A stretch of DNA of 29,334 nucleotides from Sphacelaria rigidula (Eukaryota; Phaeophyceae; Sphacelariales). Where the stretch lies: positions 1 through 29,334 of the forward strand of contig CAXNAA020000083.1 in assembly GCA_964200075.2 (NCBI GenBank). The letters run 5' to 3'. A model generated the notes under the pieces. That model had not been told where the DNA came from, searched no databases, and saw only the letters and a list, made by a program, of their open reading frames with translations. The position numbers and the translations under genes are program-made. Positions 1 to 10,801 of this stretch are shown piece after piece (position 1 is the stretch's first letter; each line of letters begins with the position of its first letter).

Positions 1-875
1 TTCGGTGGTAGTTAGGGGGTGGGGGGGGGGGGGGGGCTGACCCCAAATATTCCTCAAGGTTGCGGTAATTACCGGTAGGTAATGCAAAAACGCGATTTAC
101 GGTAATTACCGGTGGTAGGTAACATGGAACATCCCCGGTAAAGTACATCGCTGGTAAAAGCTTTCTTGACAAGACTCGACACTGGTCGTTATGGGGGCAA
201 CTGCGAGTACGAGGGTAGTCCAAAAGTCTCACATGTGTCCACAAGCGCGACGGGGCCATATCCCTCTCGGTATAGTCCCGAGTATATCAATGGGTCCAGG
301 GTTGCGGACAGCAGCTCCGTGCTGGCTCAGTTTGTTTGCCCCAACCTGCACGCACCCGCCTTGCGTGTCTCCCTCGATCAAAGCACCCGACTGCAACGGA
401 AGTACCAGACAAGCAAGACACAACAGTGAGCTGCATAGCCCATGACGATTGTTTCAACCTTCTTTTGTTTGGACAGCACTTTGATCACGCCCCAATTATG
501 TGCAGACCGCAACACGGCATGCAGCGGTACAACTGTTCAGGTATTCTCCAGTGTACATCGCACCGTGATCGTCGTGAAGTATTTTGATGCGCAACAGCAC
601 AGCGACAACTACAGCAGAGAGATGATGGGTTTGGGAAGCGCCTTGTTCGTTTTACTCGAGACGGAACAGCCAACATACCATGAGTGTTTCAAAAGTGTGT
701 AGAGAGCATTGGATGCCGACAACAGTTTTTTTCGTGGAGATGAACGCCATGACAAAATAAAGCAACTCGGGCAGTCCCGAAGGAGATCAAATCGTCTCCA
801 CAAGGCACAGCACCCATACATGAGGATGGTTTTGTAGTGGATTAAATTATTCGCGCGAAGCGCGATTTGTTTTTC
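1..875. other. Gene-poor stretch with short repeats
   Basis: I see no supportable gene here. Positions 21-36 are a run of 16 G. A short direct repeat containing the palindrome GGTAATTACC, followed by GGTAGGTAA or a close variant, occurs at about 62-84 and 99-122. The open frames in this stretch are short, overlap on both strands and show no recognisable protein motif. Confidence 0.5.
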
Positions 876-1397
876 AGGCCCTGTCTCTGGCCAACTCATA
901 TGGGAGCGTTTGAAATTCTCTTTTGCAACAATTTCAGAGGGTTTTTTTCTTTTCTTTGTCATCATGGTGAACGGGCACAAAATACACAACAACGGCAAAG
1001 AAGAAGAAAAAAGTCGTTGATAATTATTGCAAAATAAAATTCTCAACGCTCCCATTAGAGTCGGTCTTAGCACATGAATTTTCGATCGAAATTGTGCGGT
1101 AAAAAACAAAACCCCCGATCTGATAGGTCGTAATTTCAAACATCGTCGTTTATTTTAAAGATGGTTGAAATCATCACCTATCAGATCAGGATTTTTGTTT
1201 TCCACCGCACTTTTTCGATCACAAATTCATGTGCTAAGGGCGCCTGCGGTGAAAAACAAAAATCCTGATCTGATAGGTGATGATTTCAACCATCTTTAAA
1301 ATAAACGATGATGTTTGAAATTACGACCTATCAGATCGGGGTTTTTGTTTTTTACCGCACAATTTCGATCGAAAATTTATATGCTAAGACAGGGCCT
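876..1397. mobile_element. Nested foldback / MITE-like element
   Basis: The outermost 11 bases, AGGCCCTGTCT at 876-886, recur inverted at 1387-1397. Inside are two separate hairpins. About 899-927 pairs imperfectly with 1027-1055. A much longer one has a left arm at about 1067-1211 that pairs with a right arm at about 1245-1387, separated by a loop of roughly 33 bases. The long arms match nearly base for base, differing at scattered sites. There is no coding capacity, so it would be non-autonomous. I could not identify a clean target-site duplication. The open frame across it on the minus strand is a by-product of the repeat. Confidence 0.7.
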
Positions 1398-1976
1398 AAG
1401 ACAGGCCCTCACTGTAGGAAATAATGTTTGAAAAACATATAATACGGGACTTATGTCTGCCACCGGTGCGTGCGATCTGAGCCGGCAATTTTACAAACTT
1501 TGATGTTTCTCTCGGAGATTAAGCTCAACTTCCACCCGGTTTTTTGCTTGCGACACATGAGTATTCACCGGATGACCTGACGGTTTCGAAGAAGTCGGTG
1601 TAAGCAGGGCAGCTAGGCAACTGGCGTGGCAAAAGTACACAACACACGGCAATAACACGTCAACCCATTAACCCTTCGACTGCGAGGGTAGTCTGTCTGG
1701 ATCACGCATACTTTTTCAAGTGAAACTGATGCCGATTCAGCCGGTGACCTACCCTCGCGGTCAAAGGGTTAACCATCAGAAGAAAACGAAGCGTTGCAAG
1801 CACTTTCGCTTCTCAAAGCGATTGCTGGTTCATTATTTACAGTGCACCAGAGATCAACTCTACCAGTTGAACACAAGGCTAAATATCTCGCAACAATCAT
1901 GCGTCATCTGCTGAGCATTTTTTACAATCACACCGAGACCATGCCTGATCTCCCCTACGGCATCTGCTGTTCCCTT
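1398..1976. other. Intergenic stretch with one hairpin
   Basis: No gene is evident. About 1671-1693 (TAACCCTTCGACTGCGAGGG onward) is repeated inverted at about 1750-1772 with two or three mismatches and a loop of about 56 bases. It lies just downstream of the transposase remnant as that gene is read, so it could be a subterminal part of the same transposon, but I could not find a partner copy on the other side. Confidence 0.4.
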
Positions 1977-4016
1977 TTATACATGATCCAGGGCGGCGCT
2001 CTTGTTGCGGTACATTGCGTTGCGGCATCGCCCCCTCCTCTCGCGGTGTGGGGTGAAATCGCTTGTAACCAACGCGTTCTTGGGCGTGGGTTCAGAGTTA
2101 ATCTCTGTATCCCCGCATCTCCCAACTTCGCCCATCACTGCATCGTTCCCAACTGACGGGCCTCCGCCGCCCGCGGCACCCCCTTCATCACCACCGTCAA
2201 TGTCTGCCCCAGAACGACTCCGCGGAACAGCAGGGGGTACTACACTACCGACTGAAGCCGTAAACGCCCCCTCCTCTCCAGGTTTCTGTAAAGTACTTCG
2301 CAATCCAGCGTGCGTTTGACGGATAGTAAAAATCGTGTTCGTCGCATTGGCGCTTTGCCTAAGCTGTTCGTCGTAAGACTGTTGCTTGGAGGTTTCCCGG
2401 TAAACGGATTCCCACTCCGTCCGATCGGACTCGATCGATTCACAGTGGTTATTCCACTCTACTGCCCACTTATCGAAAAGGAGTCTCTGGTGCTGCTGGA
2501 GTCTCCCCATCCGATCGTCTGGAATGAAGAGGTTCGCGTCCAGCTCGATCTTGAATTACTGCCTCTCGGCTGCGTTGTGTACGGGCATTTCAGGCATTCC
2601 AACGTTCATCATGCGTGCGTACTGCTTTGCAGAGTGCGTGAGCCTCGAGAGGGGCACCGGTTCCTGAACCATCCCTTGGTCACCAAGGAAATCTGCTGAC
2701 ACGCTGCCAACCGCGCCACCCCATGTGCTCTTCGAAAGGCCACCCTCTCACCCGTGTCTGCAGCATCAAGTGCAGATACCTACTCAGGATAATAAGGGGC
2801 TGTCCGGGTACCAAGTGGCCGTCTCGCGCTGAATGGTCTCAATATCGAACTTGTCGAAATATCCTCCAACATTTTTCCGCAGGTTGCGGTTCTTCACAGC
2901 CATCTTGATATTCCACCGATGCTTGAACTCGAGGAGCATGGAGTGAGCCAGCGAGGGAGATTCGCAATGCGGTAATAGCAACCTGCGGAGATGACGATGA
3001 TAACCCTTTCGAGAACAAGCATGTAGAGGAAACGAGAAAAAAAACACATGTCAAGTCCATACTACAAAAATATTCCCCATCGCCAAGCCGAGGAGAGGAG
3101 TCACACACACACGTGACACGACCAACATAGAAATGGGAATTTTGATGGCGATGGGATGGCTTGTTGATTTGATCTTCATCAGTCTAGTGTTCTGCACATG
3201 AACCTAACCTCAGTACTATCGGTCCCCCTGACACAGCGACGCGTAGTGATCCCCGCAGCGATTTTGCCTGTTGCGTACTATAGTACATCGGCACTCCATC
3301 AGGGTCGCTGAGGCAGCCAGCTTCGATGTACTTGCGGAGGAGGTTGATGGCCTCCATTGCTTTCGGTCGAAGGAGGAGTTCTCCCGGTTTCGCGTCGATC
3401 ACGTTCCGGAATTGGTCCATCACTGAATTGAAACGTTTCGACAAACATTCCCGGTTCGGCACCAACCGCCGGCAGTTCCGCAGAAAAAACTTTCAGTTTC
3501 TTTCCTTGTAAGTTGCCACCTCCTCCGGTTTCATACCTTACGCTTTCAGAGCTAACTTGACCTGTCACCACCGAACACACACACATATATATATATAGGT
3601 TACATACACACATATATATATATATGTAGGTTAGACACGAAACCGGAGCGAGCGCAGTGGTTGCGATGCAAGCTTCAGCACACCGCCGGAACTCATATAC
3701 GCACAACGTTGAAATCCTCACAAAGGTCACTTACGCGACCAACAGCAGGAGTAATGTCAACAACACTTGCCTTTTTGATGACGGCTAGTTTCAAGATGAA
3801 GCAAGCGTCTCTCAACCGAGCCATGAAAGGCCTGAAGGCACCATGGCTCTTCTTCAGCAGGCGCGATAGACGCTGAAGCGCGTGAACTATGTCCAGGCGA
3901 ACCTTGAGCATGCGCCTCCTCTCCTGCAGAAATTGGAGGAATACAACCAACGCTGAAGAAAGGCAGAAGCAGCACACCGACGATCGGCGTCTGGCGGTAA
4001 CAATCTCCAGGGACAA
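1977..4016 (-). pseudogene. Decayed DDE-transposase-like gene
   Basis: Several minus-strand segments, in different frames, read in order like one protein. About 3950-3720 has KVRLDIVHALQRLSRLLKKS followed by FRPFMARLRDACF, resembling the 'LDxFHxxxR' region that follows a catalytic Asp in some DDE transposases. About 3490-3184 has KFFLRNCRRLVPN and IEAGCLSDPDGVPMYY. About 3000-2790 has LAHSMLLEFKHRWNIKMAVK and GYFDKFDIETIQ. About 2690-2340 has VPLSRLTHSAKQYARMMNVG, PVHNAAERQ, a TAA stop at 2558-2556, then an open tail to 1977 that ends Gly-rich. The match to a transposase family in algae, oomycetes and animals is from memory of its motif order; I cannot name the superfamily. The in-frame stop and frame changes at about 3190 and 2770 suggest a pseudogene. 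Some breaks may be introns: a plausible donor (GTAAGG) and acceptors exist near 3530-3600. I see no first catalytic Asp or matching terminal repeats. Confidence 0.55.
3573..3628. repeat. (CA)n/(TA)n microsatellite, duplicated
   Basis: Two adjacent blocks of ACACAC followed by ATATAT, each ending in TAGGTTA or a close variant, lie side by side. They fall in a possible intron, or a gap between coding-like blocks, of the minus-strand transposase remnant. Confidence 0.75.
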
Positions 4017-4839
4017 TAGTGATCCTCACTTTAAAAAAAATCGATATGCAAGCAGCCATGCTAAGATGGGGATGTACCAATACACGAGCATCACCCGGAC
4101 CCCTGAGGCAGGAATGTACCACTCGTTGTCTACTCGTGTGCTTGTTGATTCGATTCTCTGTGCTCCGTCCGTCCCGGCGAGACACATTGCACAGTCTGTA
4201 GTACGTACACCTAGGGGTGACTTGAGTCTGCGAGCTACTCAGAAGTATAGTTCACTGCATAATTCACCACGAAGGTTGCATTTCATTGGCGCTAGATGGC
4301 GCCGATTTCTCACTGAAGGGCCTGTGATAGGTTGAATTAACCGTTTCACTACATAAATCTATCCCCATGTATGGGCGTTGTGCCCTTCACAAGGCCTGAA
4401 GACACCACAGCGCAGCGACAGCTACAGCACACGACACAGAGAAAAAGTGTTTTTGTTCTGCAGCATAGTGACACAGGACACGTTCCATGCGATAATTCGA
4501 TCATTCTTTCCTGATTTCTAGTGGGTCCTCGAGTTTTGCCCAGAAGCAGTTTTCAAGCGCTCGGCTATGATCGCGCTTCGTGCGAAAATATTCACCTTGA
4601 GTTACCCAAATCTGTGGGTAGTGACCGAAATATGAGACATGCCCTGTTTCACTGGGCTGCAGCACGAACACATTCAAGCCTCTCCCATGTGCTGGAGCTG
4701 TCACTATATTTTTAGGCGGTTGCAAAGACGGTTGGATGGATCACCTGGACTGCGATACTGTCTGTCGTTGTGTTCGTCTCGTAGAAAATCATGCCAGTCT
4801 GCGCGATTTTTAAACAGTTTTCCAAGGAGGGCAGGTCGA
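4017..4839. other. Intergenic stretch, nothing recognised
   Basis: I see no convincing gene, RNA or repeat. There are short ORFs on both strands, with no motif and no consistent codon pattern. Confidence 0.4.
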
Positions 4840-5223
4840 GTGGAGTATACTCAATACCCAGTATTTTCCAAGAGTCATACTTTTGGTACTCAAATTTTGA
4901 GTAGAGTATTTGAAGCCACACTCAATCTACTCAAAGTTTGAGTAGAGTAATTGAGGCCGTACTCGACCTACTCAAAGGTTGAGTAGAGTATTTGAGGCCG
5001 TACTCGACCTACTCAAAATTGGAATAGAGTGTTGAGGTCATACCCAAGTGATACTCTATACTCAAGTATCACTGAGAGTGATTACTCAATATTTGAGTAG
5101 AGTATTTGAGGTCGTGCTTGATCTACTCAAAAATTGAGTAGAGTAGTTGAGGCCGTACTCGACCTACTCAAAGGTTGAGTAGAGTGAATACTTGAGTATT
5201 CTACTCGAGTACTCAAAAGTACA
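4840..5223. repeat. 41-bp hairpin minisatellite
   Basis: Units beginning TACTCAAA start at 4887, 4928, 4969, 5010, 5083, 5124 and 5165. The steps are 41, 41, 41, 73, 41 and 41 bp. Each unit contains a near-perfect palindrome of the form CTACTCAAA-N-TTTGAGTAG and then a GAGGCCGTACTCGACC-like tail. The one long step (5010 to 5083) carries an extra segment that is itself palindromic (GTGATACTC and GAGTATCAC-like halves). The flanks at 4840-4886 and 5190-5223 are made of the same TACTC/GAGTA words. The array has no coding capacity. Confidence 0.85.
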
Positions 5224-6089
5224 CCCCCTGCTGGACCTGTCCTTGCAGTTTTCGCTTGCCCCGCAACGGTGGACATTTGGTACCAAAGTGTCGAGGGTCG
5301 AGGGGTACCCGTATCTCCTTCACATTCCGAAAACGAAACCATTTATGCATCCAAAATTAAAGGACGTACGGAGTAACCGGTGCTTGAGGATGAGGATTCT
5401 TGCTCGGCTGGCCTTCTCTTCATTTCAAGAACGTCTCCTCGGAAAACGAGGTTGGGCATAATAATGGGGTTCAACTTCACAACAGTGCTTTCCCTGACCT
5501 ACCGTCGCGACATATATTTTTTATATGGACAATCTCATGCCCCACGACTCCACCTCTGAGCCTACTTCTGAGAGTTTTCCGATTCCCATTCCCAAGGGGT
5601 ATGTGCGGAAGCACCATATCCGTCTCAGAAGTGTCCGTTTTTTCACCCCGAGATCAAGGCGTCAAGGTACTTCCGCACTTAGAGCTAGCTCTGGGATCGG
5701 AACGCGGGAAATTCCCAAAACTACTACCAGGAAGGTGGGTGGGGCACGAGTTCGTCCATATGAACGTCATTTGTCATGACTTCAGTTCAGGGGAAGCACT
5801 AGTTTAGAGTTGAACAAGAGTCTAAGGGTTAATGGTGTGTTCTTGCCACCAGACCATAGTCCCGGTTCGACGGGAGGGTCTGATTTGCGCACGCAGCAAA
5901 AAAACAAGGGGGGCCACAGTAAGAGGACCGGCTGGTGTGGCTAGGAACGTTTCCGAACTAACCTCAACCATCTTGTCCTTCGATTCGATGAGGCAGATGA
6001 CAAATCCAACTAGTTCTGCCTACGGGGCTGAGTGTAGAGAACACCTCTCCGAAGGGCTACACACGTTACACATTTGAACAAGCGTGAAT
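5224..6089. other. Intergenic stretch, nothing recognised
   Basis: Open frames of up to 135 codons occur on the + strand at 5400-5807, but they overlap each other in two frames and show no domain, signal peptide or recognisable motif. I do not call a gene. Confidence 0.4.
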
Positions 6090-6402
6090 TCGGGTCATTC
6101 AACACTACGGTAAGGTTTGAATTTTTGGATGGGACAAATGTAACGTAACGTGATGTTACGTGTGGTCCTGGAAGCAATGTCTCTGCAATTTTTTATCTGT
6201 GTAAAAAGGCTGATCTCGTGAATTTGTCACGTGTAACGTGTCACGTGTCACGTTACAAATCCGCGAAAACACGCAGAGTTTTTGTCACATTTGGAAAGTG
6301 AAACGCTTCGTTAGGCTTCATTCGAAGGACCACGCGTTACATCAATTACGTTACATTTGTCCCGTCCAAAAACTCAAACCGTACGTGGGGTTACATGACC
6401 CG
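6090..6402. mobile_element. MITE-like element with ~65-bp inverted ends
   Basis: The left end, 6090-6156, is repeated inverted at 6339-6402. The core match (6114-6156 against 6339-6380) is about 42 bp with few mismatches, and the outer CGGGTCAT also pairs. The interior is rich in CACGTG, GTAACGT and related words. There is no ORF. The total length of about 313 bp and the terminal repeats suggest a non-autonomous DNA transposon. I found no clear target-site duplication. Confidence 0.75.
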
Positions 6403-8210
6403 TAGTAACGTTTTTTTAAATGTGTCACGTTAATGTGGCCCGTGTCACGCGTATTGCCACGGTCCATTTTTTCACATGAAATCATGCTGCGGCGGCCGGC
6501 CATGTCCAGGTTTATTCCGTTGTTTTTTTAAATCATTATTTGACTACTCTCTCGGGTTTTTTTCCGGTCCTTTTCTTTCCCTTCCTGCTCGGCTTTGGAT
6601 TCATTTTGCTTTTCTTGTTGTCTCTGTATTTGTCTTGCTTTTTTTGGCCTACATTTCTCGGTTTGTCCCCCTTGGTCGTTCAACATTCATGTTTCTGGTC
6701 CTTCCTAATTTCATTTTTCTTCAGTTAGCGTCTCTGTTTTGGTCACCGTAAAAGCAGTCAATCTCTACTAATTTGTACCACATTCAGCTGGGACAACAGG
6801 GTCACACCAAACGATCAAAACAGACAGGTGTCCTGTGGAACAAAATAGGATGGCCGCGGTATAGGTACCGTGGGAGGCCGAAACGAAGAAAAAGAGCAAA
6901 AGCTGGGAAGCGGGGGTATATTCAATAACTTTTGCATGCCGTAATCCTGAGACCGTTGGGTTCGCATCACTACCGAGCTGCGGGATGGAGCACGCCGGGG
7001 TTTTCGGTTGACCAGGCTTGTAACCACCAACCGCGAAGCGCCGTGATGTCTCCGGCGAGTCGCACGAAGGGTGAGCTGTATCTTTACAAGATTGTCCGGC
7101 CCGAAGCGTGGTAGCTAATTTGCATATGGACATGGACGACAGCATCGAATGAGTTGCTTCATTTTCTGCTCTAGTCTTTTCCAGAGACAGCCTTGGGTTA
7201 CGCTGCCTCACGGCATCATTTAAGCACTGCGTATTGCGACCATCCCCATTTGGGCGGAGTTGAGGTTCTCCACCCTGCATAATACTATCGAACTCGACCA
7301 TGTTTACCGCAAAAAAGCGCGGGCGAAACAAACGCAGATGACTGAGGGTTTGCTCATCGGCTACAATCTACTTATAGTTGATACCTACAGGCTGGTTCAG
7401 AGTGAACGACTGGAATTTACTCCCCAGCGATTGTTGACGCCGCTTTTTCGAGTTAGACCCTGATGTTTGTATACCAGTGCTCTGAGATACTCAGAGAGAG
7501 TATTCCAATGGAGCTTTCCAATTATAGTGTTTCTTCGCCAGATATTCGGGGTCCCAAGAGACAGGAGGCATTCTCTGACCCCGCTGGGACCTCGGGGGTA
7601 CGTGACGAACAAAAAACAAAACCGGAAGACCCGATACATACATTTTTGAAATCTGAGAGCACCGGTGTGCAAAAATTCAGGAAAAAACGGCGTAAAGGTT
7701 CGCCCGTACGTGCGTTGAATCATACAAATGCACGCGGAATCCCGCTAATTTGCTTGATTGTAATATGCTACCGATGTTCCTCGTTCGTTTGATCTGAAGT
7801 CGACCGTATCGGATCAGCTTTTCGAGCCACGCAATGACACTTCGTACAAACATTCTTTGGATTACCCCGGGACGAATCTACTTCGAAATTTCCATTTTGA
7901 AGCCATCGTGCACCGGCTGCTAGGGGCCTTTCACGCTGGCACCCCTGGAATCTGGTAAAGTGGATACTATTTGAAATGTTGAACGATTTGTTTGCCATTC
8001 GTAACACCTATATCTAACGAACTGCCGATTTCAGGACGATCGAAGCTTGTCTTCGACGAAAATCACAAGGGAAAACGTCAAAAGACTTTCTGGGTCGTCG
8101 ATCCATATTTTCAGTGTAAATCCAACGACATCAAAACCCTGAATCACCGGAATACCATGTGTGGGGGTATTACTCGATCCCATACTAACCGTTTTCAAAT
8201 ACCAGGTATC
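6403..8210. other. Intergenic stretch, no supportable gene
   Basis: A pyrimidine-rich strip at about 6,500-6,750 yields overlapping hydrophobic open frames that look like compositional artefacts. A 187-codon minus-strand open frame at 7331-6768 is the longest here. Its first half is hydrophilic and its second half is unlike it, and no motif is recognisable. It could be a fragment of a gene, but I cannot support a function. Confidence 0.35.
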
Positions 8211-8213
8211 ATT

Positions 8214-8407
8214 TTCGCGTTAGATTCCCTAGCAAATTGCGGTTGCTAAGGTTTCATTCGTGATGAGGCTGGTTACAAATTGAGTCGAGAACATGCACTT
8301 TGTCATCATTCTTGCGTTAGATTCCCTAGCGAATAGCGGTTACTAAGGTTTAATTCGTGATGAGGCCGGCTACACATTTAGTCGGGAGTACGCACTTGTA
8401 GTTTCAG
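8214..8407. repeat. 97-bp tandem duplication
   Basis: The words GCGTTAGATTCCCTAGC, GGTTTCATTCGTGATGAGG and CATGCACTT recur in the same order 97 bp apart, starting at 8217 and 8314. There are about 10-15 differences between the two copies. It is non-coding. Confidence 0.85.
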
Positions 8408-8981
8408 AGCAATGTGAAGGCCCCTGATTGGCTGAGAAACACTTCGACTTCCAGCGCCATGGAAAGGGACGCAAGAAATGTTTTTGTCATGTCACACTGT
8501 TGGCTCACTCGTGAGGGCCACTGTGATAGCAACCATGTTTCTATCGAGTCATGATTGCCTCTTGTATCTAGGGGAGGGGGGGTTGTTGGGCATTCACCCT
8601 GAACCAGCCTGTGCATGGAGATCGTCACCCTCTATCGTAGCATCGCTTAGGAGATGGTAGCTCTCTCACCGGGATGCATCATGCTTGTTCACGTCACACG
8701 TCCAGCCCACTGTTTGGCATGTTCACCCTTTCATGGGTACACAGCGCAACGAAGCTTGGGTGTAGTGAACTATGAGCAGCCGCGGTGATGACCTCATTTC
8801 TTGTATCTGCAGGCCGAGTGCTTTACTGCTGCTGTGTCTGTAGATATTCGTAAGCATCAGATTGCATCACCTCGTTGTGAAGCCGCATCCTCCGGCTGCC
8901 TCTTCCGAGATCATGAATCAAGTGCTCGAGGCCAGCCAGGGATCATGGACTAATTTCCATGCAACAGTCTTGAACTACGAG
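8408..8981. other. Intergenic stretch, nothing recognised
   Basis: I see no gene, RNA or repeat that I can support in this stretch. Confidence 0.4.
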
Positions 8982-9422
8982 CAAAAATAAAAATCTGGAA
9001 AAGTGCCTTTTCGGAGCTTTCACGTCGTTTTACGCCCCGAAAAAGAGCTAGGCGAAGTTTGACACCTTGGAATGAATTGCTCTACTAGTTGAGGCGGTTC
9101 CAGAACATCTTCCCGGTTTTTGGTGGCCGCAGTTTTTTTTTGGCCAAACAAGAATGTTTGTCCAAGAACCGTAAAAAAACAGTCAAATCTGAAAAAAATC
9201 GCCACTTTTCTCTGGACTTGACTGTTTTTTGCCGTTCTTGAACAAAAATTCTTGTTTAGCTTGAATGAAAACTGCGGCCACCGGAAAACGGGAAGAGGTC
9301 CTGGGACCGCCTCAACTAGTAGAACATGTCATTCCAAGGTGTAAAATTGCGCCTAGTTCTCTGTTGGGGCGTAAAACGATGAAAAAGCTCCAAAAATGCA
9401 CTTTTCCAGAAATGTATTTTTG
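8982..9422. mobile_element. Long-hairpin MITE-like element
   Basis: Almost the whole 441 bp folds back on itself. The left arm is about 8982-9186 and the right arm about 9218-9422, with a loop of about 31 bases. Matching landmarks are TCTGGAAAAGTGC against GCACTTTTCCAGA, CGTTTTACGCCCC against GGGGCGTAAAACG, and CTACTAGTTGAGGCGG against CCGCCTCAACTAGTAG. The arms differ at scattered sites and small indels. The open frames over it are side-effects of the palindrome. I found no clear target duplication. Confidence 0.8.
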
Positions 9423-10449
9423 TCTGTTATAAGAAGCGGCCTTACGCCAAAAGAAAAAGAAACAAACAATTCGGAACAAAATTCGACATCTTTTCGCCCC
9501 AATACGCACGCACACACCGCGCACCCCCAAATTCAGCAAGATGGGATTGTTGTCTGTGTAGTCTACATGATATGTGGCCGAAGTTTCAGCACGTAAAAGC
9601 ACAAACAGCGCTTTCACGCCCGTGTCTCCTGAAATGAGCACCTCTACAGGCGATACCAAGATAGGTACCGCGTAGAATAACATCATCCAGAGTGTGCGCA
9701 ATACGGATCGATGTGTTCGTTTTCCGGGGCAGGAGCCACCCAGCAGGAAGTGAGCGTATCTGCGTGTCAACACATGCATCCACTGACGTCTCACGCAGTC
9801 TGGGCCGAGGGGACTGCGTTTTGAGGGCGTATCGATGACATTGCCCAAAACCCGTGTTTTGCTTCGTGCGTCTGGCGCACCACGTAAAACGTTGCTGTCT
9901 GTGTTGTGGTGTACCTCTGTGCCAAGTTTCAGGCTTGATATAGCAGACACGGCGGAGAAATCCACAAGCAAAATAATCCTTGACTTGTGCTGAATATACA
10001 GTACTAAACCCTATTGAACCGTCGAAAGATACATGAGGTGCGTATTATTTTTATATGTGGGAATCTTGGCGGTTGATTTGCTTCTTTTTTTTTTGGCGTA
10101 AGACTGGCAAATGCTCACTATTCACGGGTTATTTAATGTCTGCCGACACTTGAAACACAATGGTCCTGAAGCCGGTTTGACTATAGGAAATTTGGGACAA
10201 CCTTGTCGGGGATTGAGGGGGAAATACGATAATATTGATTCATCCCCACGCTGTGCGTGCACACTTCGTCTTGTCTCGTTTTTGTAATTTGCACAACTTG
10301 TCTTTCATACCGATGCGTGCTTCCATTTCCACTCAGGAAAGTGGGCAAGCTCAGTAAGTCACCACTGTTGTTTATTTCACCCCATGTGACGCACGAGCAG
10401 CCCCAAAACACTGTCCGTACGAACTCTATGCTGTAAGACGTTTTTTAGA
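9423..10449. other. Intergenic stretch, possible weak inverted ends
   Basis: The word CTTACGCCAAAAGAAAAAGAA near 9439 has an inverted, A-tract-extended counterpart near 10,080-10,102 (TTCTTTTTTTTTTGGCGTAAG). This may mark the ends of a roughly 670-bp element, but the match is mostly A/T-rich. No gene is recognised. Confidence 0.3.
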
Positions 10450-10801
10450 AATCAACAGCCGATCATCGAAATTGAGGATGAGAACCCGGAGGATTGAAAT
10501 CTTCGTATCCATACCAAATCTTCGAAATATAATTACATTCCTTCACCTCCTGGTAGCTATTGACAACTGCTACACGTCCTGCACGTCTGGATTTCGATAG
10601 TTGAAATATTGAGGTCCTAGGTGAAAAACCAATTTCGGGGAAATTCGGCGCTCCGATCGGATCACTTGTCGGTAGCTACCAGTACGTGAAGGAATGGAAC
10701 CATATTTCTTATATTTGGTGTGGATACCAAGATGTCAATCCTCCGGGTTCTCATCCTCAATGAAAAGCTCCATCCTCAATTTCGATGATCGGCTGTCAGT
10801 T
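10450..10801. mobile_element. MITE-like element with ~115-130-bp inverted arms
   Basis: The left arm at about 10450-10567 matches the right arm at about 10668-10801 in inverted orientation. The shared landmarks are CAGCCGATCATCGAAATTGA, GAGGATGAGAACCCGGAGGA, ACATTCCTTCAC and GGTAGCTA. The right arm has an extra duplicated stretch around 10757-10775 (CATCCTCAAT occurs twice). There is no coding capacity. Confidence 0.75.

Noticed and set aside
609-1139. A 176-codon minus-strand open frame
   Set aside because: It runs through the foldback element and A-rich sequence; no domain signal.
5400-5807. A 135-codon + strand open frame
   Set aside because: A second frame is open over the same bases, and there is no motif, signal peptide or splice context.
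6476-6751. Hydrophobic open frame suggesting a small membrane protein
   Set aside because: The strip is pyrimidine-rich and gives hydrophobic translations in two overlapping frames; composition explains it.
9312-9971. A 219-codon minus-strand open frame
   Set aside because: Half of it lies in the right arm of the hairpin element; no motif, mixed composition, and it crosses the element boundary.
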